Of a stretch of DNA of 54,091 nucleotides, positions 1-8,959 are shown piece by piece. The notes under the pieces are model-generated. The model searched no databases. It was not told the DNA's origin and saw only the letters and a program-made list of their open reading frames with translations. How positions within the stretch are numbered: position 1 is the stretch's first letter; every line of letters begins with the position of its first letter. This DNA comes from Candidatus Fermentibacterota bacterium (GTDB lineage: Bacteria; Fermentibacterota; Fermentibacteria; Fermentibacterales; Fermentibacteraceae). Both the position numbers and the translations under genes were made by a program. The stretch is taken from NCBI GenBank assembly GCA_002748705.1, contig PDSZ01000050.1, positions 1 to 54,091 on the forward strand. The letters run 5' to 3'.

Positions 1-2
1 AC

Positions 3-1343
3 GGTCCCACAGGCAGCAGTCTCAGCGGATTCCCAGTTGACCTGGGCACCTGGACAGATGACGGAGTGAGCATTGGTGACATTGATTCTGATTCTCATCT
101 GGAACTGGTTATCGCAGGCATGGACGGCAGACTTCATGCAATAAATCACGACGGTTCATCCACAGGCGGATTTCCGGTAACTGTATCTACATCAAATTCT
201 CTTTCAGGTCAGCCTGCTCTCGGTGACATAGACGGAGACGGCAGACTTGAGATAGTCTTCGGTGAGCAGAACACCGGTATCCTCCACTGCTACGAAATGG
301 GAGACAACACTGCCTTCAATTATCTTCCCTGGCCTCAGTTTCAGCATGATGCCGGAAATACCGGCTACTTTCCCACAGACAACGATCCTCCTGGAGCGCC
401 GTCCAATCTTTCTGAAACACACACATGGGATGGAGACATTGTAAAGGTAAATCTCTCATGGACACTTTCCCCTGATGATCCAGGTGATGTGATCAACTAC
501 AGAATATTCGGTCATACTCCTTTTGAACCGGCTGAAGAGGTAGGTGTGGTACCTGCAGGAACCACATCATACTTCCACAGAATGGGAGTGTACGAGCCTT
601 ATGATGTGGCCAGGTATTACCTGAAAGCATTCGACGGTGTGCACGAATCTCAGGAATCAAACGATGTAAGGATTCCGAAACCTGCGGTTAACAACCTTGC
701 TCTCGGCTGTCCTGTAAGAGAGATATACTCAGTGGCGCCTGTAACATCACGAACAACTGCAGCCCTTCCGGAAACTGCCGAGACCCTGACCGATGAGACT
801 TCTCCGCCGAGAGGCAACTGCGGAATACTGACCGATGGAGAGTTCATTGAAATCTACACCCCTTCACCTGAAGCGGAGTGCATAGAGATTGATCTCGGAG
901 CAGTATTCCGAATCGACGGTGTGGTAAGTACCGGAACATCTCTTGATCTTTCGGAGATTCCTGTGTATGAGCTTTCATCAGACGGCAGGAACTTCAGCAG
1001 GATTGCTGAAGGCTCTGCAAGATATGTAAGGGTCTACGGAGTCGGGGGTAAAACCGAGGTTGAGATTCTCGGTGAAACGATTCTGAGAACCACCGCTCCT
1101 GTTGAGCTTACCGGATCAGACAGTGACGGTTTCAGAATAGCTTCTGCGGAAGGGGCACAGGCACTCAATGTAACAGTGTTCGACCTTTCAGGAAGAAGTG
1201 TATGGAACGGTTCATCTGTAAACGGTGAGATAATCTGGAACAGCGAAAACTCATCAGGAAGCAGAGTACCTTCGGGAATCTATCTTCTGCTAATTGAAGC
1301 GGAAGATTCCGAGCCTGTTACCGCAAAGGTAATAGTCCGTTAA
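3..1343 (+). CDS. Secreted FG-GAP/discoidin-like surface protein, 5' partial
   Basis: The reading frame is open from the left edge of the window, so the N-terminus lies outside; about 446 residues are visible. Two FG-GAP/VCBS-type repeats occur at the start (GDIDSDSHLELVIAG and GDIDGDGRLEIVFGE), the calcium-binding motif of beta-propellers. A fibronectin type III-like stretch follows (PPGAPSNLSETHTWDG onward). Next comes a discoidin/F5-8C-like segment (IEIDLGAVFRIDGVV, YELSSDGRNFSRI, ARYVRVYG), a fold often used for carbohydrate binding. The last 70 residues (VFDLSGRSVW ... GIYLLLIEA ... AKVIVR) match the C-terminal beta-sandwich sorting domain (FlgD-Ig/type A-like) of proteins secreted by FCB-group bacteria. 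It is probably an exported cell-surface or extracellular protein. Substrate unknown. Confidence 0.8.
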   Translation, partial: GPTGSSLSGFPVDLGTWTDDGVSIGDIDSDSHLELVIAGMDGRLHAINHDGSSTGGFPVTVSTSNSLSGQPALGDIDGDGRLEIVFGEQNTGILHCYEMGDNTAFNYLPWPQFQHDAGNTGYFPTDNDPPGAPSNLSETHTWDGDIVKVNLSWTLSPDDPGDVINYRIFGHTPFEPAEEVGVVPAGTTSYFHRMGVYEPYDVARYYLKAFDGVHESQESNDVRIPKPAVNNLALGCPVREIYSVAPVTSRTTAALPETAETLTDETSPPRGNCGILTDGEFIEIYTPSPEAECIEIDLGAVFRIDGVVSTGTSLDLSEIPVYELSSDGRNFSRIAEGSARYVRVYGVGGKTEVEILGETILRTTAPVELTGSDSDGFRIASAEGAQALNVTVFDLSGRSVWNGSSVNGEIIWNSENSSGSRVPSGIYLLLIEAEDSEPVTAKVIVR

Positions 1344-1352
1344 GGAAAAACG

Positions 1353-1380
1353 CGGCCGGCTCCTGAAAAGGGGCCGGCCG
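1353..1380 (+). terminator. Hairpin after the surface-protein gene
   Basis: Ten bases after the stop codon, CGGCCGGC (1353-1360) pairs with GCCGGCCG (1373-1380) across a short A-rich loop. The stem is very GC-rich. No T-run follows on the plus strand, so termination efficiency is uncertain, but the position fits a terminator. Confidence 0.5.
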
Positions 1381-1831
1381 TCTGGAATGTGCGTCAGTTA
1401 TGGCGTACGGTGCCAATGACCGCCACTGGACAGCCAGTGAACCAACGCAGCCTGTGATTTGATTCCGGCGGTACCCTGCGGCAGTGGGAGAACAGCCTGT
1501 CATGTAAACATATTGTGTCCCAACAATAGTCGGCGAACAGCTTTTCACTTTACCATCTGATTGGATTCCGGTAATAAGTTGATCTGGGTTTTCGAAGCTG
1601 CATATAGAGAGAATCGCTTAGACACAGATGAGAGAGCATATTCTTCTGTTAATTAACCTTTAAATGCATTGCTCTCTTGAAAATTATGCACCTCATCAGT
1701 AGAAATCCTTCTTCGAGACTTTCTTTGCCCGTGGTTTGGCTGGTCTGGATAATAACAAAATAAGCTTATCTGCATTCAGGACAGTATTCTAAAATAACGG
1801 ATCGAATGGCCTGCAGGTGAAAGACTAAGTC
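1381..1831. other. Intergenic stretch, no gene seen
   Basis: About 450 bases between the surface-protein hairpin and the tRNA. No reading frame here carries a recognisable domain, signal peptide or good ribosome-binding site. The right part (about 1620-1800) is AT-rich and could hold regulatory sequence, but I see no defined site. Confidence 0.4.
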
Positions 1832-1908
1832 TGGCACGCCCGTAGGGACTCGAACCCCAAACCTTCTGGTCCGTAGCCAGATGCTCTATCCAATTGAGCT
1901 ACGGGCGC
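1832..1908 (-). tRNA. tRNA-Arg (anticodon ACG)
   Basis: On the minus strand the 77-base sequence folds as a full cloverleaf. The acceptor stem is GCGCCCG with CGGGCGT (a G-U pair at 1-72). The D arm is GCTC...GAGC, the anticodon stem TCTGG/CCAGA with loop CTACGGA (anticodon ACG), the variable loop five bases, and the T arm TGGGG-TTCGAGT-CCCTA. The discriminator base is G and the CCA end is encoded in the DNA (1832-1834). The ACG anticodon is normally edited to ICG by TadA and reads CGU, CGC and CGA. Confidence 0.97.
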
Positions 1909-1953
1909 ACCGCAGGAGTGCTATTCTAGCTCATACCGGCTAAATGGTCAAGG

Positions 1954-2850
1954 TCAGTAGACCTCTTTGTAAAGCAAAGTTACCGACTGTTCCGGCTGAA
2001 TTTGAAAAGAATCAGGGCCTGGTTCAATTTCTGCTCCTCTGGGAAGAGTCTCAGGCCACAACACCTTCCATTCCATCTGCTGATTTGCGTGGGATTTGGC
2101 GGTAAGGAAGCACTGGTAATCACTTGCGCCCTGCTCCCAATCAAGAGAAATATCAAGCAATGAGTCTGCAGGAAAGAAAAGGGTGTCGCCATTCTCAAAG
2201 ATACGGCCTGTCCAGCTTTCCACTCTGCCCTTGCCAGGGCAGACCACAGCTGTCAGCGGGTTCCATTTTCCCGGAACCGGCCATCCATATCTGATTATGT
2301 GCTGCTGTCTGCCTGCATATGCATTCCACCAGGGGAAACGGCTCACTCCCTGCCTGACGGTGATTCTTCCGATAGCTGCTGTTACCTGACTTCTGTCAGG
2401 AGCAAGAAACCTTAGAGTATCAGCCTGCCAGGTCTGTATGGACATGTTGGTAATGGCCGCGGAAGCATAAACTGTTTGTGTACCGTTTTCTTCAATGTAT
2501 CTGTACTCAGGTCTCCACACCATGCCGTTATGGAAAATTTCCACAATTGCTGTTTCGCCATCAATTCTCTCACAGGAGATGGGATAGTCTGCCATTCGGT
2601 TAACCTGTTCAATCCCTGATGTGTCCTGTTGCACGGTGCAGATGAGCTTCATTCCCTCTATTAAAGGGCTGTCTGCAGCCGCTGCAAACTGTGCAGGTTT
2701 GCCCGATGGAAGAATTCCTGTTATTGTGGCAGGGTGAGAATCGTGAAAAGTAATGGATGAAACCTGCAGATCCACTGAACCCAAACCTGTAAAAGACCTG
2801 CCGCAACCAAGGATCAGAAGGATGAGCAGAGGTATTAAAAGCCTTTTCAT
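1954..2850 (-). CDS. Lipoprotein of unknown function
   Basis: A 298-residue protein. It starts with a lipoprotein signal peptide (two positive residues, a leucine-rich core and the lipobox LILGC), so Cys16 is the expected lipidated residue. The rest is soluble and beta-rich with scattered tryptophans, suggesting a secreted beta-sandwich. The PGPDSFQIQPEQSVTLLY segment near the C-terminus resembles the intracellular-proteinase-inhibitor-like (BsuPI) fold, but I cannot establish homology. The gene is divergent from the membrane-protein gene at 2908, with 57 bases between the starts. I do not recognise a function. Confidence 0.75.
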   Translation of the reverse strand: MKRLLIPLLILLILGCGRSFTGLGSVDLQVSSITFHDSHPATITGILPSGKPAQFAAAADSPLIEGMKLICTVQQDTSGIEQVNRMADYPISCERIDGETAIVEIFHNGMVWRPEYRYIEENGTQTVYASAAITNMSIQTWQADTLRFLAPDRSQVTAAIGRITVRQGVSRFPWWNAYAGRQQHIIRYGWPVPGKWNPLTAVVCPGKGRVESWTGRIFENGDTLFFPADSLLDISLDWEQGASDYQCFLTAKSHANQQMEWKVLWPETLPRGAEIEPGPDSFQIQPEQSVTLLYKEVY

Positions 2851-2907
2851 TCCACTCCTTTTCAGTTTCGTAATATTTGAACTAAAACCCTTGTTGGAAA
2901 GGGAGCA

Positions 2908-3573
2908 ATGTCTGTTTTCCTCTCTGAACTCAAAAGCAGAATCCGTCTTCGATGGACAGGTCCCCTGTTTCTTATCCCGATACTGTTCCTGGCAAGTCTT
3001 GTTCTGGAAGCATGGCTGCAGAAGTCGGGAATAATGGCTTATATACCCATAGGAGAAAGATCCTCACTTTCCCTCTGGCGAATGACAATGGTCAGCGCGG
3101 CTGTAAATACCCCGCTCTCGGCACTCTTTATGGGACAGAGGTGGAGCAATCTTAGCAAATCACTTTCATTGAGCAAAAAGGTTACCGGTGCCCTTTCCGC
3201 AAGCTTCATTTCCTGCTTTCTCAGTATCATAATTGCTTCAGCAGCAGTACTTCCTCTGCTGAGAGTGCCGGTCTTCTCAATGACAGGACAGCTGCTGGCA
3301 GGCGCTCTGATTTCAAGCTTCTGGTCTGCTGCTGCAGCTATGCTCTGTTCGGTTATTTCACGAACCGGAGGAGGAGCCTTTCTATCAGTCGGACTTTTTG
3401 CTCTGGCACTCTTGCCGGGGCTTTCCGGCAATCCTATGAGCCCGTGGTTCACAGCACCGCTTGGCAAACTGGTTGCAGAGGGATTATTGCCAGGTTATGT
3501 CTGGCCGACTATTGCTCACAGCACTGTTTATCTGCTGCTTGGATGGGGCATGCTTTTCAGAATCAGTCGCTGA
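2908..3573 (+). CDS. Integral membrane protein of unknown function
   Basis: A 221-residue protein with about six hydrophobic segments, the first at residues 17-35, and short basic loops. The layout (a short cytoplasmic N-terminus, then six helices) resembles a small ABC-2-type permease or a Yip1-like protein, but no diagnostic motif is present. A ribosome-binding site (GGAAAGGGAG) precedes the ATG. Its 3' end overlaps the convergent gene at 3563 by 11 bases. No ATP-binding partner lies next to it, so a transporter role is only a guess. Confidence 0.7.
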   Translation: MSVFLSELKSRIRLRWTGPLFLIPILFLASLVLEAWLQKSGIMAYIPIGERSSLSLWRMTMVSAAVNTPLSALFMGQRWSNLSKSLSLSKKVTGALSASFISCFLSIIIASAAVLPLLRVPVFSMTGQLLAGALISSFWSAAAAMLCSVISRTGGGAFLSVGLFALALLPGLSGNPMSPWFTAPLGKLVAEGLLPGYVWPTIAHSTVYLLLGWGMLFRISR

Positions 3574-4099
3574 GAACCATCATATTGATGATTTCTGTTA
3601 ATGCTTCCTGGGGACGGGAAAGAACAGGGCCGTGTGCCACAAGAAGAATTGAATAACCGTTACGGAAAACACCATAGGCTCTGCCGATACCGTAAACATC
3701 ATCAGGCAGCATCATGGTGAAGTTTATCATTGTTACAAGCCCCACAGATCTCTGTGATGATACTCCTGCCAGCATGCTTCCCTCTCGCCAGTCCGGTTCT
3801 GCCGCATTGAAATTAGAGTTCAGTATCTCCGGAGAGAGGGCGCCTGTTAGTTTCTGCTCTATCCAAACCTCTCTGTCAGCTATTGCTGTATCACCCTTCC
3901 AGTACTGTATTAAAAAACTGATGCCTTCCTCGTTAGGCTGACATGAAACGAAACCGTTTTCCTCAGTGAGCACTCCCTCTGAAAGGGGAATCATGAACTC
4001 CGGCAGATACATGAAGTCTATACCGGGATATTCCAGGATGTACGCTGGAACAGTTGTGTCAGCTGCAAGCATAATGCTTATTGAGAAAAGTAACACCAT
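3563..4099 (-). CDS. Exported protein of unknown function
   Basis: A 178-residue protein with an N-terminal signal peptide (VLLFSISIMLAADT), predicted cleavage near residue 13. The mature part is soluble, mixed alpha/beta, and has no motif I recognise. The ATG follows AAAGGACTGCA, an acceptable ribosome-binding site. The gene is convergent with the membrane-protein gene at 2908 (11-base overlap at the 3' ends) and divergent from the two-component operon at 4184, with 84 bases between the starts. Being next to the sensor operon, it may belong to the same envelope-response regulon; this is inference from position only. Confidence 0.65.
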   Translation of the reverse strand: MVLLFSISIMLAADTTVPAYILEYPGIDFMYLPEFMIPLSEGVLTEENGFVSCQPNEEGISFLIQYWKGDTAIADREVWIEQKLTGALSPEILNSNFNAAEPDWREGSMLAGVSSQRSVGLVTMINFTMMLPDDVYGIGRAYGVFRNGYSILLVAHGPVLSRPQEALTEIINMMVLSD

Positions 4100-4183
4100 T
4101 GCAGTCCTTTCATAGAGTAATTGCTTCCTGTTTCAAAGGTCTATAGAATAGAATCCATAAGCCCGATGTCAACAGGAGGCCAT

Positions 4184-4867
4184 ATGCAGGAAAAAATACT
4201 GCTCGTTGAAGACGATGTTCCTCTGGCTTCTCTTCTCTCTGAATACCTCACCGGTCAGGGGTTCAAGGTGGATGTGCTTCACCGAGGAGCTCAGGTAAGG
4301 AAAAGAGTTACAGCAAGCAGCCCTGATCTTGTAATCCTTGACCTGATGCTTCCGGATATGAGCGGCCTGGATATCTGCCGGACGCTGAGAGAAGGCTGGC
4401 GGGGGCCTGTACTGATGCTCACAGCAATGAAAGACGACATAGATGTAGTTACCGGTCTTGAGCTTGGCGCAGATGACTATATAGGTAAACCTGTTGCGCC
4501 AAGAGTTCTTCTGGCCAGAATTAGATCCCTGCTCCGCAGGAGTACATCTGACCTTAATGCTCAGATGATAGAAGCAGGGCCTCTCTCTGTAAATGTTCCT
4601 GCCCGTATTGCGTTGCTGAACTCACAGGAACTTGAACTTACGACCACTGAGTTTGATCTGCTCGTACTCCTGGCTCGAAGAGCCGGCAGGGTTCAGAAAC
4701 GAAGTGTTCTGGTTGAAGACCTGAGAGGCATAAGGTTTGATTCCTTTGACAGATCTGTGGATGTGCTTGTTTCAAGGCTGAGAAGAAAGATGGGGGATTA
4801 CGGTAAGATGATAAAGACAGTCAGAGGGCTTGGCTATCTTTTCTCAATTCGGGAAAAGGAGTCCTGA
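4184..4867 (+). CDS. OmpR/PhoB-family response regulator
   Basis: DNA-binding response regulator that accepts phosphate from the kinase encoded next to it. The receiver domain has the acidic pair in LLVEDD, the phospho-acceptor Asp53 in ILDLMLPDMSG, and the conserved Lys102 in GADDYIGKPV. A winged-helix Trans_reg_C domain follows (LTTTEFDLLVLLARRAG ... DRSVDVLVSRLRRKMG ... GLGYLF). I chose the ATG at 4184 because a strong AGGAGG lies 7 bases upstream and the protein then begins MQEKILLVEDD, standard for the family; an in-frame ATG at 4121 would add 21 unlikely residues. The length of 227 residues is normal. The kinase gene follows at once. Signal and targets unknown. Confidence 0.93.
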   Translation: MQEKILLVEDDVPLASLLSEYLTGQGFKVDVLHRGAQVRKRVTASSPDLVILDLMLPDMSGLDICRTLREGWRGPVLMLTAMKDDIDVVTGLELGADDYIGKPVAPRVLLARIRSLLRRSTSDLNAQMIEAGPLSVNVPARIALLNSQELELTTTEFDLLVLLARRAGRVQKRSVLVEDLRGIRFDSFDRSVDVLVSRLRRKMGDYGKMIKTVRGLGYLFSIREKES

Positions 4868-4868
4868 A

Positions 4869-6092
4869 GTGAAGATTTACTGGAAAGTTTACCTTATGCT
4901 GGTCTTTACCACTCTGATAGCCCTTGTCTTTTCACTCTGGATATCATTTTCAGCACTGCCTGCCAGAATGGACCATGACCGGAAGCAGAGAATGGACCGG
5001 TTTCAGGAATCTGTGATGAGTGGAGACTATACCACCATAGCTGAGATCAAATCTCTGGCTGACTCAATGAGTGTTGAGATCAGAATGATAAGGCCGAATA
5101 ACCAGTTTCCCCCTGGCAGCGGAGGGCCAGGTTTTTTTGCGCAGGAAGGGGAATGGCGGGGATTGAGGCTTATTGTTCCCCCATTTGGAAACATGCACAT
5201 AATTGCTTCAGTAAACCTGCATCCGCCAAGATTCTTTATTCTTTTACTGGTTGCTCTGGGCATTTTCACTGCCCAGGCTGCAGCTCTGGCAATAGCCCTC
5301 AGGCCGGTGGCCAGAAAGCTCTCCCTTCTGACAAGAGCCACTGATGACTTCGGCAAAGGGAAGCTGACAGCCAGGTATTCTCTGCATGGAAAGAGCGATG
5401 AACTGGACAGGCTCGGCAAGGCATTCAACACAATGGCAGAGAGAATAAACAGCCTGCTCTCATCCCACAACGAGCTTCTCAACTCTGTTGCACATGAGCT
5501 TAGAACTCCAATGACAAGGCTGGGTTTTGCCATTGAACTGGCAAGAGAAAATCCTGAGAATTCTTCAGATAAACTTAAAATGATGGAAAAAGACCTTTTT
5601 GAGCTGGACAGGCTGGTCTCTGAGCTGATTGATTTCAACAGGATAGGAGGAACTGAGCTTTCCTTATCAAAAGTTGATATGAATGAGATTTGCCGTGAAG
5701 CTGCCGGCATTGAGCAGTTCCCCGGTAAGACCGTTGCAATAACTGTTAATGCAGATGAAGAAACGAATATTGTTGAAGGAGATCCACAGCTGCTGCTGAG
5801 AGCTGTTTCCAATCTTGTGCGCAATGCAGTTTTTTACGCTGCCTCTTCAGTATCGGTAAATATCCATTCATCATCCTCCTGGCTGGTTGTTACTGTAAAA
5901 GACGATGGGCCGGGTTTTTCCCCTGGATTTTCCTCAAGGGCAGTTCGCCCGTTCGTAAAGGGAGAAAAAAGCAAAGGGATCGGCCTAGGACTCTCCATAG
6001 TACAGAGAATAGCCGAGAAGCACAAAGGAAGGCTTTCACTGGGAAACTCTCTTTCCGGTTCAGCAGTTGCAGAACTGAGTATTCCAAAATAA
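4869..6092 (+). CDS. Sensor histidine kinase (CpxA/RstB-like)
   Basis: Membrane sensor kinase paired with the preceding regulator. Order: helix at about residues 7-28; a short periplasmic sensor of about 90 residues rich in Pro and Gly; a second helix near 120-145; a HAMP linker; the HisKA motif VAHELRTPMTR with phospho-acceptor His near residue 209; then HATPase_c with the N box (LVRNAVFYA), D/G1 box (KDDGPGF) and G2 box (KGIGLGLSIV). I chose GTG at 4869, one base after the regulator's stop, because AAGGAG lies 8 bases upstream; an in-frame ATG at 4830 would overlap the regulator by 38 bases. The sensor domain is small and not recognised, so the stimulus is unknown. Confidence 0.92.
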   Translation: MKIYWKVYLMLVFTTLIALVFSLWISFSALPARMDHDRKQRMDRFQESVMSGDYTTIAEIKSLADSMSVEIRMIRPNNQFPPGSGGPGFFAQEGEWRGLRLIVPPFGNMHIIASVNLHPPRFFILLLVALGIFTAQAAALAIALRPVARKLSLLTRATDDFGKGKLTARYSLHGKSDELDRLGKAFNTMAERINSLLSSHNELLNSVAHELRTPMTRLGFAIELARENPENSSDKLKMMEKDLFELDRLVSELIDFNRIGGTELSLSKVDMNEICREAAGIEQFPGKTVAITVNADEETNIVEGDPQLLLRAVSNLVRNAVFYAASSVSVNIHSSSSWLVVTVKDDGPGFSPGFSSRAVRPFVKGEKSKGIGLGLSIVQRIAEKHKGRLSLGNSLSGSAVAELSIPK

Positions 6093-6096
6093 ATTG

Positions 6097-6125
6097 AAGG
6101 GGCGAAAGCAGTGCTCCCGCCCCTT
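6097..6125. terminator. Bidirectional terminator between kinase and secDF
   Basis: AAGGGGCG (6097-6104) pairs perfectly with CGCCCCTT (6118-6125) between two convergent genes. T-rich sequence follows on the plus strand (TTAATTATCTT) and A-rich sequence precedes the stem, so it can stop transcripts from both sides. Confidence 0.85.
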
Positions 6126-6145
6126 AATTATCTTATCCTTATGCC

Positions 6146-8959
6146 CTACTTCTTCTTGAGCCTTGCATGCCAGTCGATGAGTATCGGGCTGGCAACAAAG
6201 ATTGAAGAGTAAGTACCTACAATGATACCTATCATCAGGGTAAGGGCAAAATCATGAATCTCACCGATACCGAAGAGGAAAAGCATCAGAACAGCCACGA
6301 AAGTGGTAAGGGATGTTACGATGGTACGGCTGAGAGTCTCGTTGATTCCCTTGTTAACCGTTTCCTCGAAGGTCTTGCCCTTGCGGAGCTTGTTGTCTTC
6401 CCTGATACGGTCAAAAACAACGATGGTATCGTTGATTGAGTAACCGACGATGGTAAGAAGCGCAGCAATAATTGTAAGGCTTATTTCCACCTGGAAGAGA
6501 GCAAGGAGCCCCATTGTGATAAGAATGTCATGAACAAGGGCAACCACAGCTGCAAGACCCCATTTGAACTGGAATCTGTACCATATGTAGAGAACAATGA
6601 AGAACATGGCTATCAGTATGGAGTCGAAAGCTCTGCTCCTGAGTTCTCCGCCTACCCTGGGGCCGATCTGCTTGATGAATGATGCCTCGGATTCACCGTC
6701 TTCATCTTCCATCAGGTTGCAGTTTTCATCTGCAAGAGCAGCGTAAACTACTTCTTTGTCACTGGTGGCAGTTCTTATAACAAAGGCATTGCCTTCACCT
6801 GCCCAGTCTTCCAGAGACTGTACCTGAACGCTCTGCAGTCCTCTTCCTGCCAGTACATCTGCCAGCTCTGCGGAAGAGGTATGTGTTTCGGAAACCACAT
6901 TGGTTTCAAGCCCTCCTGTAAAGTCGATGGAGAGGTTGAAGCCGCCGTGGGCAAAGAATGAAACTGCACCGATCACAATAACTGCCAGAGAGAGAATGTA
7001 GGTTCTCTTTCTCTTTGTTACTATATCAAAGTGAGCATCCCTGATGAGGGCAAGTCTTCCTATGCTGATTTTTGTTCTGCCGGCCTTAGCAAGCATATTG
7101 CTGAAAATGGCCCTTGTAAAAACAAGAGAACAGAACATTGAAGCCATGATACCGATAGAGAGTGTTACGGCAAATCCTCTGATAGGCCCTGTTCCGAACC
7201 TGTAGAGAACAAGAGCTGTAATGAAGGTGGTCAGGTTGGCATCAAGAATTGTAACGAAAGCTCTCGCATAGCCTGCATCAACTGCAGACCTGATTCCCTT
7301 GCCTGCTCTGAGCTCTTCACGGATTCTCTCATAGATAAGAACACTTGCGTCTACAGCCATACCGATTGTGAGAATGATACCTGCAATACCTGGAAGGGTA
7401 AGGGTGGCATTCATTCCTGAAAGGCCGAGGCGGGCAAGAGGACCTGGAAAGCAGAGGAATCCCAGAATGATAATCATGTCGAAGATCAGAGCCAGAACTC
7501 CGATAAAGCCGCTGGCCCCATAGTAGATAATCATGAATACAGCAATGAGAAGAAGTCCCGCTATACCGGCCATCATACCGTTACGAATAGCTGTTCTTCC
7601 AAGGCTCGGTCCTATTGTCTGTTCTTCTGCTATGATGAGCTTGGCAGGAAGACTTCCTGCCTTGAGCACAAGCCTCAGATCCCTGGCTTCGTCAACAGAG
7701 AACCCCCCTGAGAGCCTTGTGCCGCCGCTGATTCTCTCGGTGATAGTAGCTACGGAATAGATTCTGCCGTCAAGGAGAATGGCTACCCGCTCATCAACAT
7801 TCTCACCTGTGATCCGTTCCCACATGGAAGAACCCTCAGAATCAAACTCAAGGAGCAGATAAGGATCTCTGCTCATGGAGTTCTGGTCACCCATTCGAAT
7901 TCTTACATCTGTCAGGCTGGCTCCGGTGAGTCTGTAGTGGGGAATATCCAGATCAGCCTGCCTGTCCCATCCTCTGCCTGCGTCATCCGGAACAATGAAC
8001 ACACTGACAAGGGTGGTTCCATCAGCCATCTCAGTAGGCTTGCCGAATGAAAACCTGAGATTGGCCTCAGCAAGAATTTCCTGAACATCTTCTCTGTTCA
8101 GAATGCTCTGCATGGCATCAAGCTCATCTCCCTGTTTTACCACCCAGTCCCCAGGACGGATACTGAGTACAACTGCCTCGTCCTGAGGAGCAAGAGAAAT
8201 AAGAGAACTGAACTGTCCTGCAACCTCGATTTCAGGCATAACAGCATCGGTCTCATCTGAAGGGGCCGGCAGTGTTATCTCTTCATCAGCAGTTGGAAGG
8301 GTGAACTGGTCTTCTGCAGCGACCTCTTCTTCCACAGGTTCAGTATCAGCAGCTGCTTCTTCAACAGGGGCAGGAACATCATCACCGAGAAGTGCCTCAA
8401 TCTGCCTGATTACAGGAATACTGGAAGGAGCGGGATACTCGGCATTAGGGTAGGCAACAACCTTGAACTCAAGCAGCGCCTGTCTCTCAACAATAGCCCT
8501 GGCTCTTGCAGGATCTCTTACTCCTGGAAGCTGCACGATGATACGGTCATCACCCTGACGGGTGATTGAAGGCTCTGAAACACCGAACTCATCTATTCTG
8601 TTTCTGATGATTTCAAGAGCCTGATCAAGGGCTTCATCGGTATCGAGACCTGGAGTAGGCTCTACTGTATAAGCCAGGTACATGCCCCCCTGAAGATCCA
8701 GGCCAAGCTTGATGGTTCCGTTGCTGGCGGCATAAAGGTTTCTGTATTCTTCAAGAAGTTCCTCGCCACCCTCTGCCTGCATCTCATCCAGCAGGCTTCT
8801 CAGGTAAGGGTTGCTTGTTTCAGGCTGAACGCTGGCTTCCGCACGATCCCTTTCTATGGCCGGCAGTGAATACCATTTCACTGTAGGCCAGATGAGAAGC
8901 AGCGAAACAACAAGCACCAGTGCGGAACTGTAGTTCCTCCACTTGTCGGCTCTTTTCAT
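6146..8959 (-). CDS. secDF: Fused protein-export translocase subunit SecDF
   Basis: Accessory Sec subunit that uses the proton or sodium gradient to pull exported proteins out of SecYEG. SecD and SecF are joined in one 937-residue chain, as in Bacteroidota and Bacillus. SecD part: N-terminal helix, LGLDLQGGMYLAY, P1 domain (IRNRIDEFGVSEP), IGPSLG, then a six-helix block with GMAVDASVLIYERIREEL. SecF part from about residue 640: DIVTKRKRTYILS, LSIDFTGG, GYSINDTIVVFDRIRED. An acidic Pro/Ala/Glu-rich insert of about 60 residues sits near residues 190-250 inside the SecD periplasmic domain. ATG after GAAGGGA. The gene appears monocistronic. Confidence 0.96.
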   Translation of the reverse strand: MKRADKWRNYSSALVLVVSLLLIWPTVKWYSLPAIERDRAEASVQPETSNPYLRSLLDEMQAEGGEELLEEYRNLYAASNGTIKLGLDLQGGMYLAYTVEPTPGLDTDEALDQALEIIRNRIDEFGVSEPSITRQGDDRIIVQLPGVRDPARARAIVERQALLEFKVVAYPNAEYPAPSSIPVIRQIEALLGDDVPAPVEEAAADTEPVEEEVAAEDQFTLPTADEEITLPAPSDETDAVMPEIEVAGQFSSLISLAPQDEAVVLSIRPGDWVVKQGDELDAMQSILNREDVQEILAEANLRFSFGKPTEMADGTTLVSVFIVPDDAGRGWDRQADLDIPHYRLTGASLTDVRIRMGDQNSMSRDPYLLLEFDSEGSSMWERITGENVDERVAILLDGRIYSVATITERISGGTRLSGGFSVDEARDLRLVLKAGSLPAKLIIAEEQTIGPSLGRTAIRNGMMAGIAGLLLIAVFMIIYYGASGFIGVLALIFDMIIILGFLCFPGPLARLGLSGMNATLTLPGIAGIILTIGMAVDASVLIYERIREELRAGKGIRSAVDAGYARAFVTILDANLTTFITALVLYRFGTGPIRGFAVTLSIGIMASMFCSLVFTRAIFSNMLAKAGRTKISIGRLALIRDAHFDIVTKRKRTYILSLAVIVIGAVSFFAHGGFNLSIDFTGGLETNVVSETHTSSAELADVLAGRGLQSVQVQSLEDWAGEGNAFVIRTATSDKEVVYAALADENCNLMEDEDGESEASFIKQIGPRVGGELRSRAFDSILIAMFFIVLYIWYRFQFKWGLAAVVALVHDILITMGLLALFQVEISLTIIAALLTIVGYSINDTIVVFDRIREDNKLRKGKTFEETVNKGINETLSRTIVTSLTTFVAVLMLFLFGIGEIHDFALTLMIGIIVGTYSSIFVASPILIDWHARLKKK

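Noticed and set aside
1384..1548. Possible decayed gene after the surface-protein hairpin
   Set aside because: Conceptual translation in all frames gave only short stretches with stops and no recognisable motif, so I list it as intergenic.
5027..5824. A 265-residue open frame on the minus strand
   Set aside because: It lies wholly inside the histidine kinase gene, which has clear motifs on the other strand. The antisense sequence is Ser-rich and lacks a ribosome-binding site or domain, a typical shadow frame.
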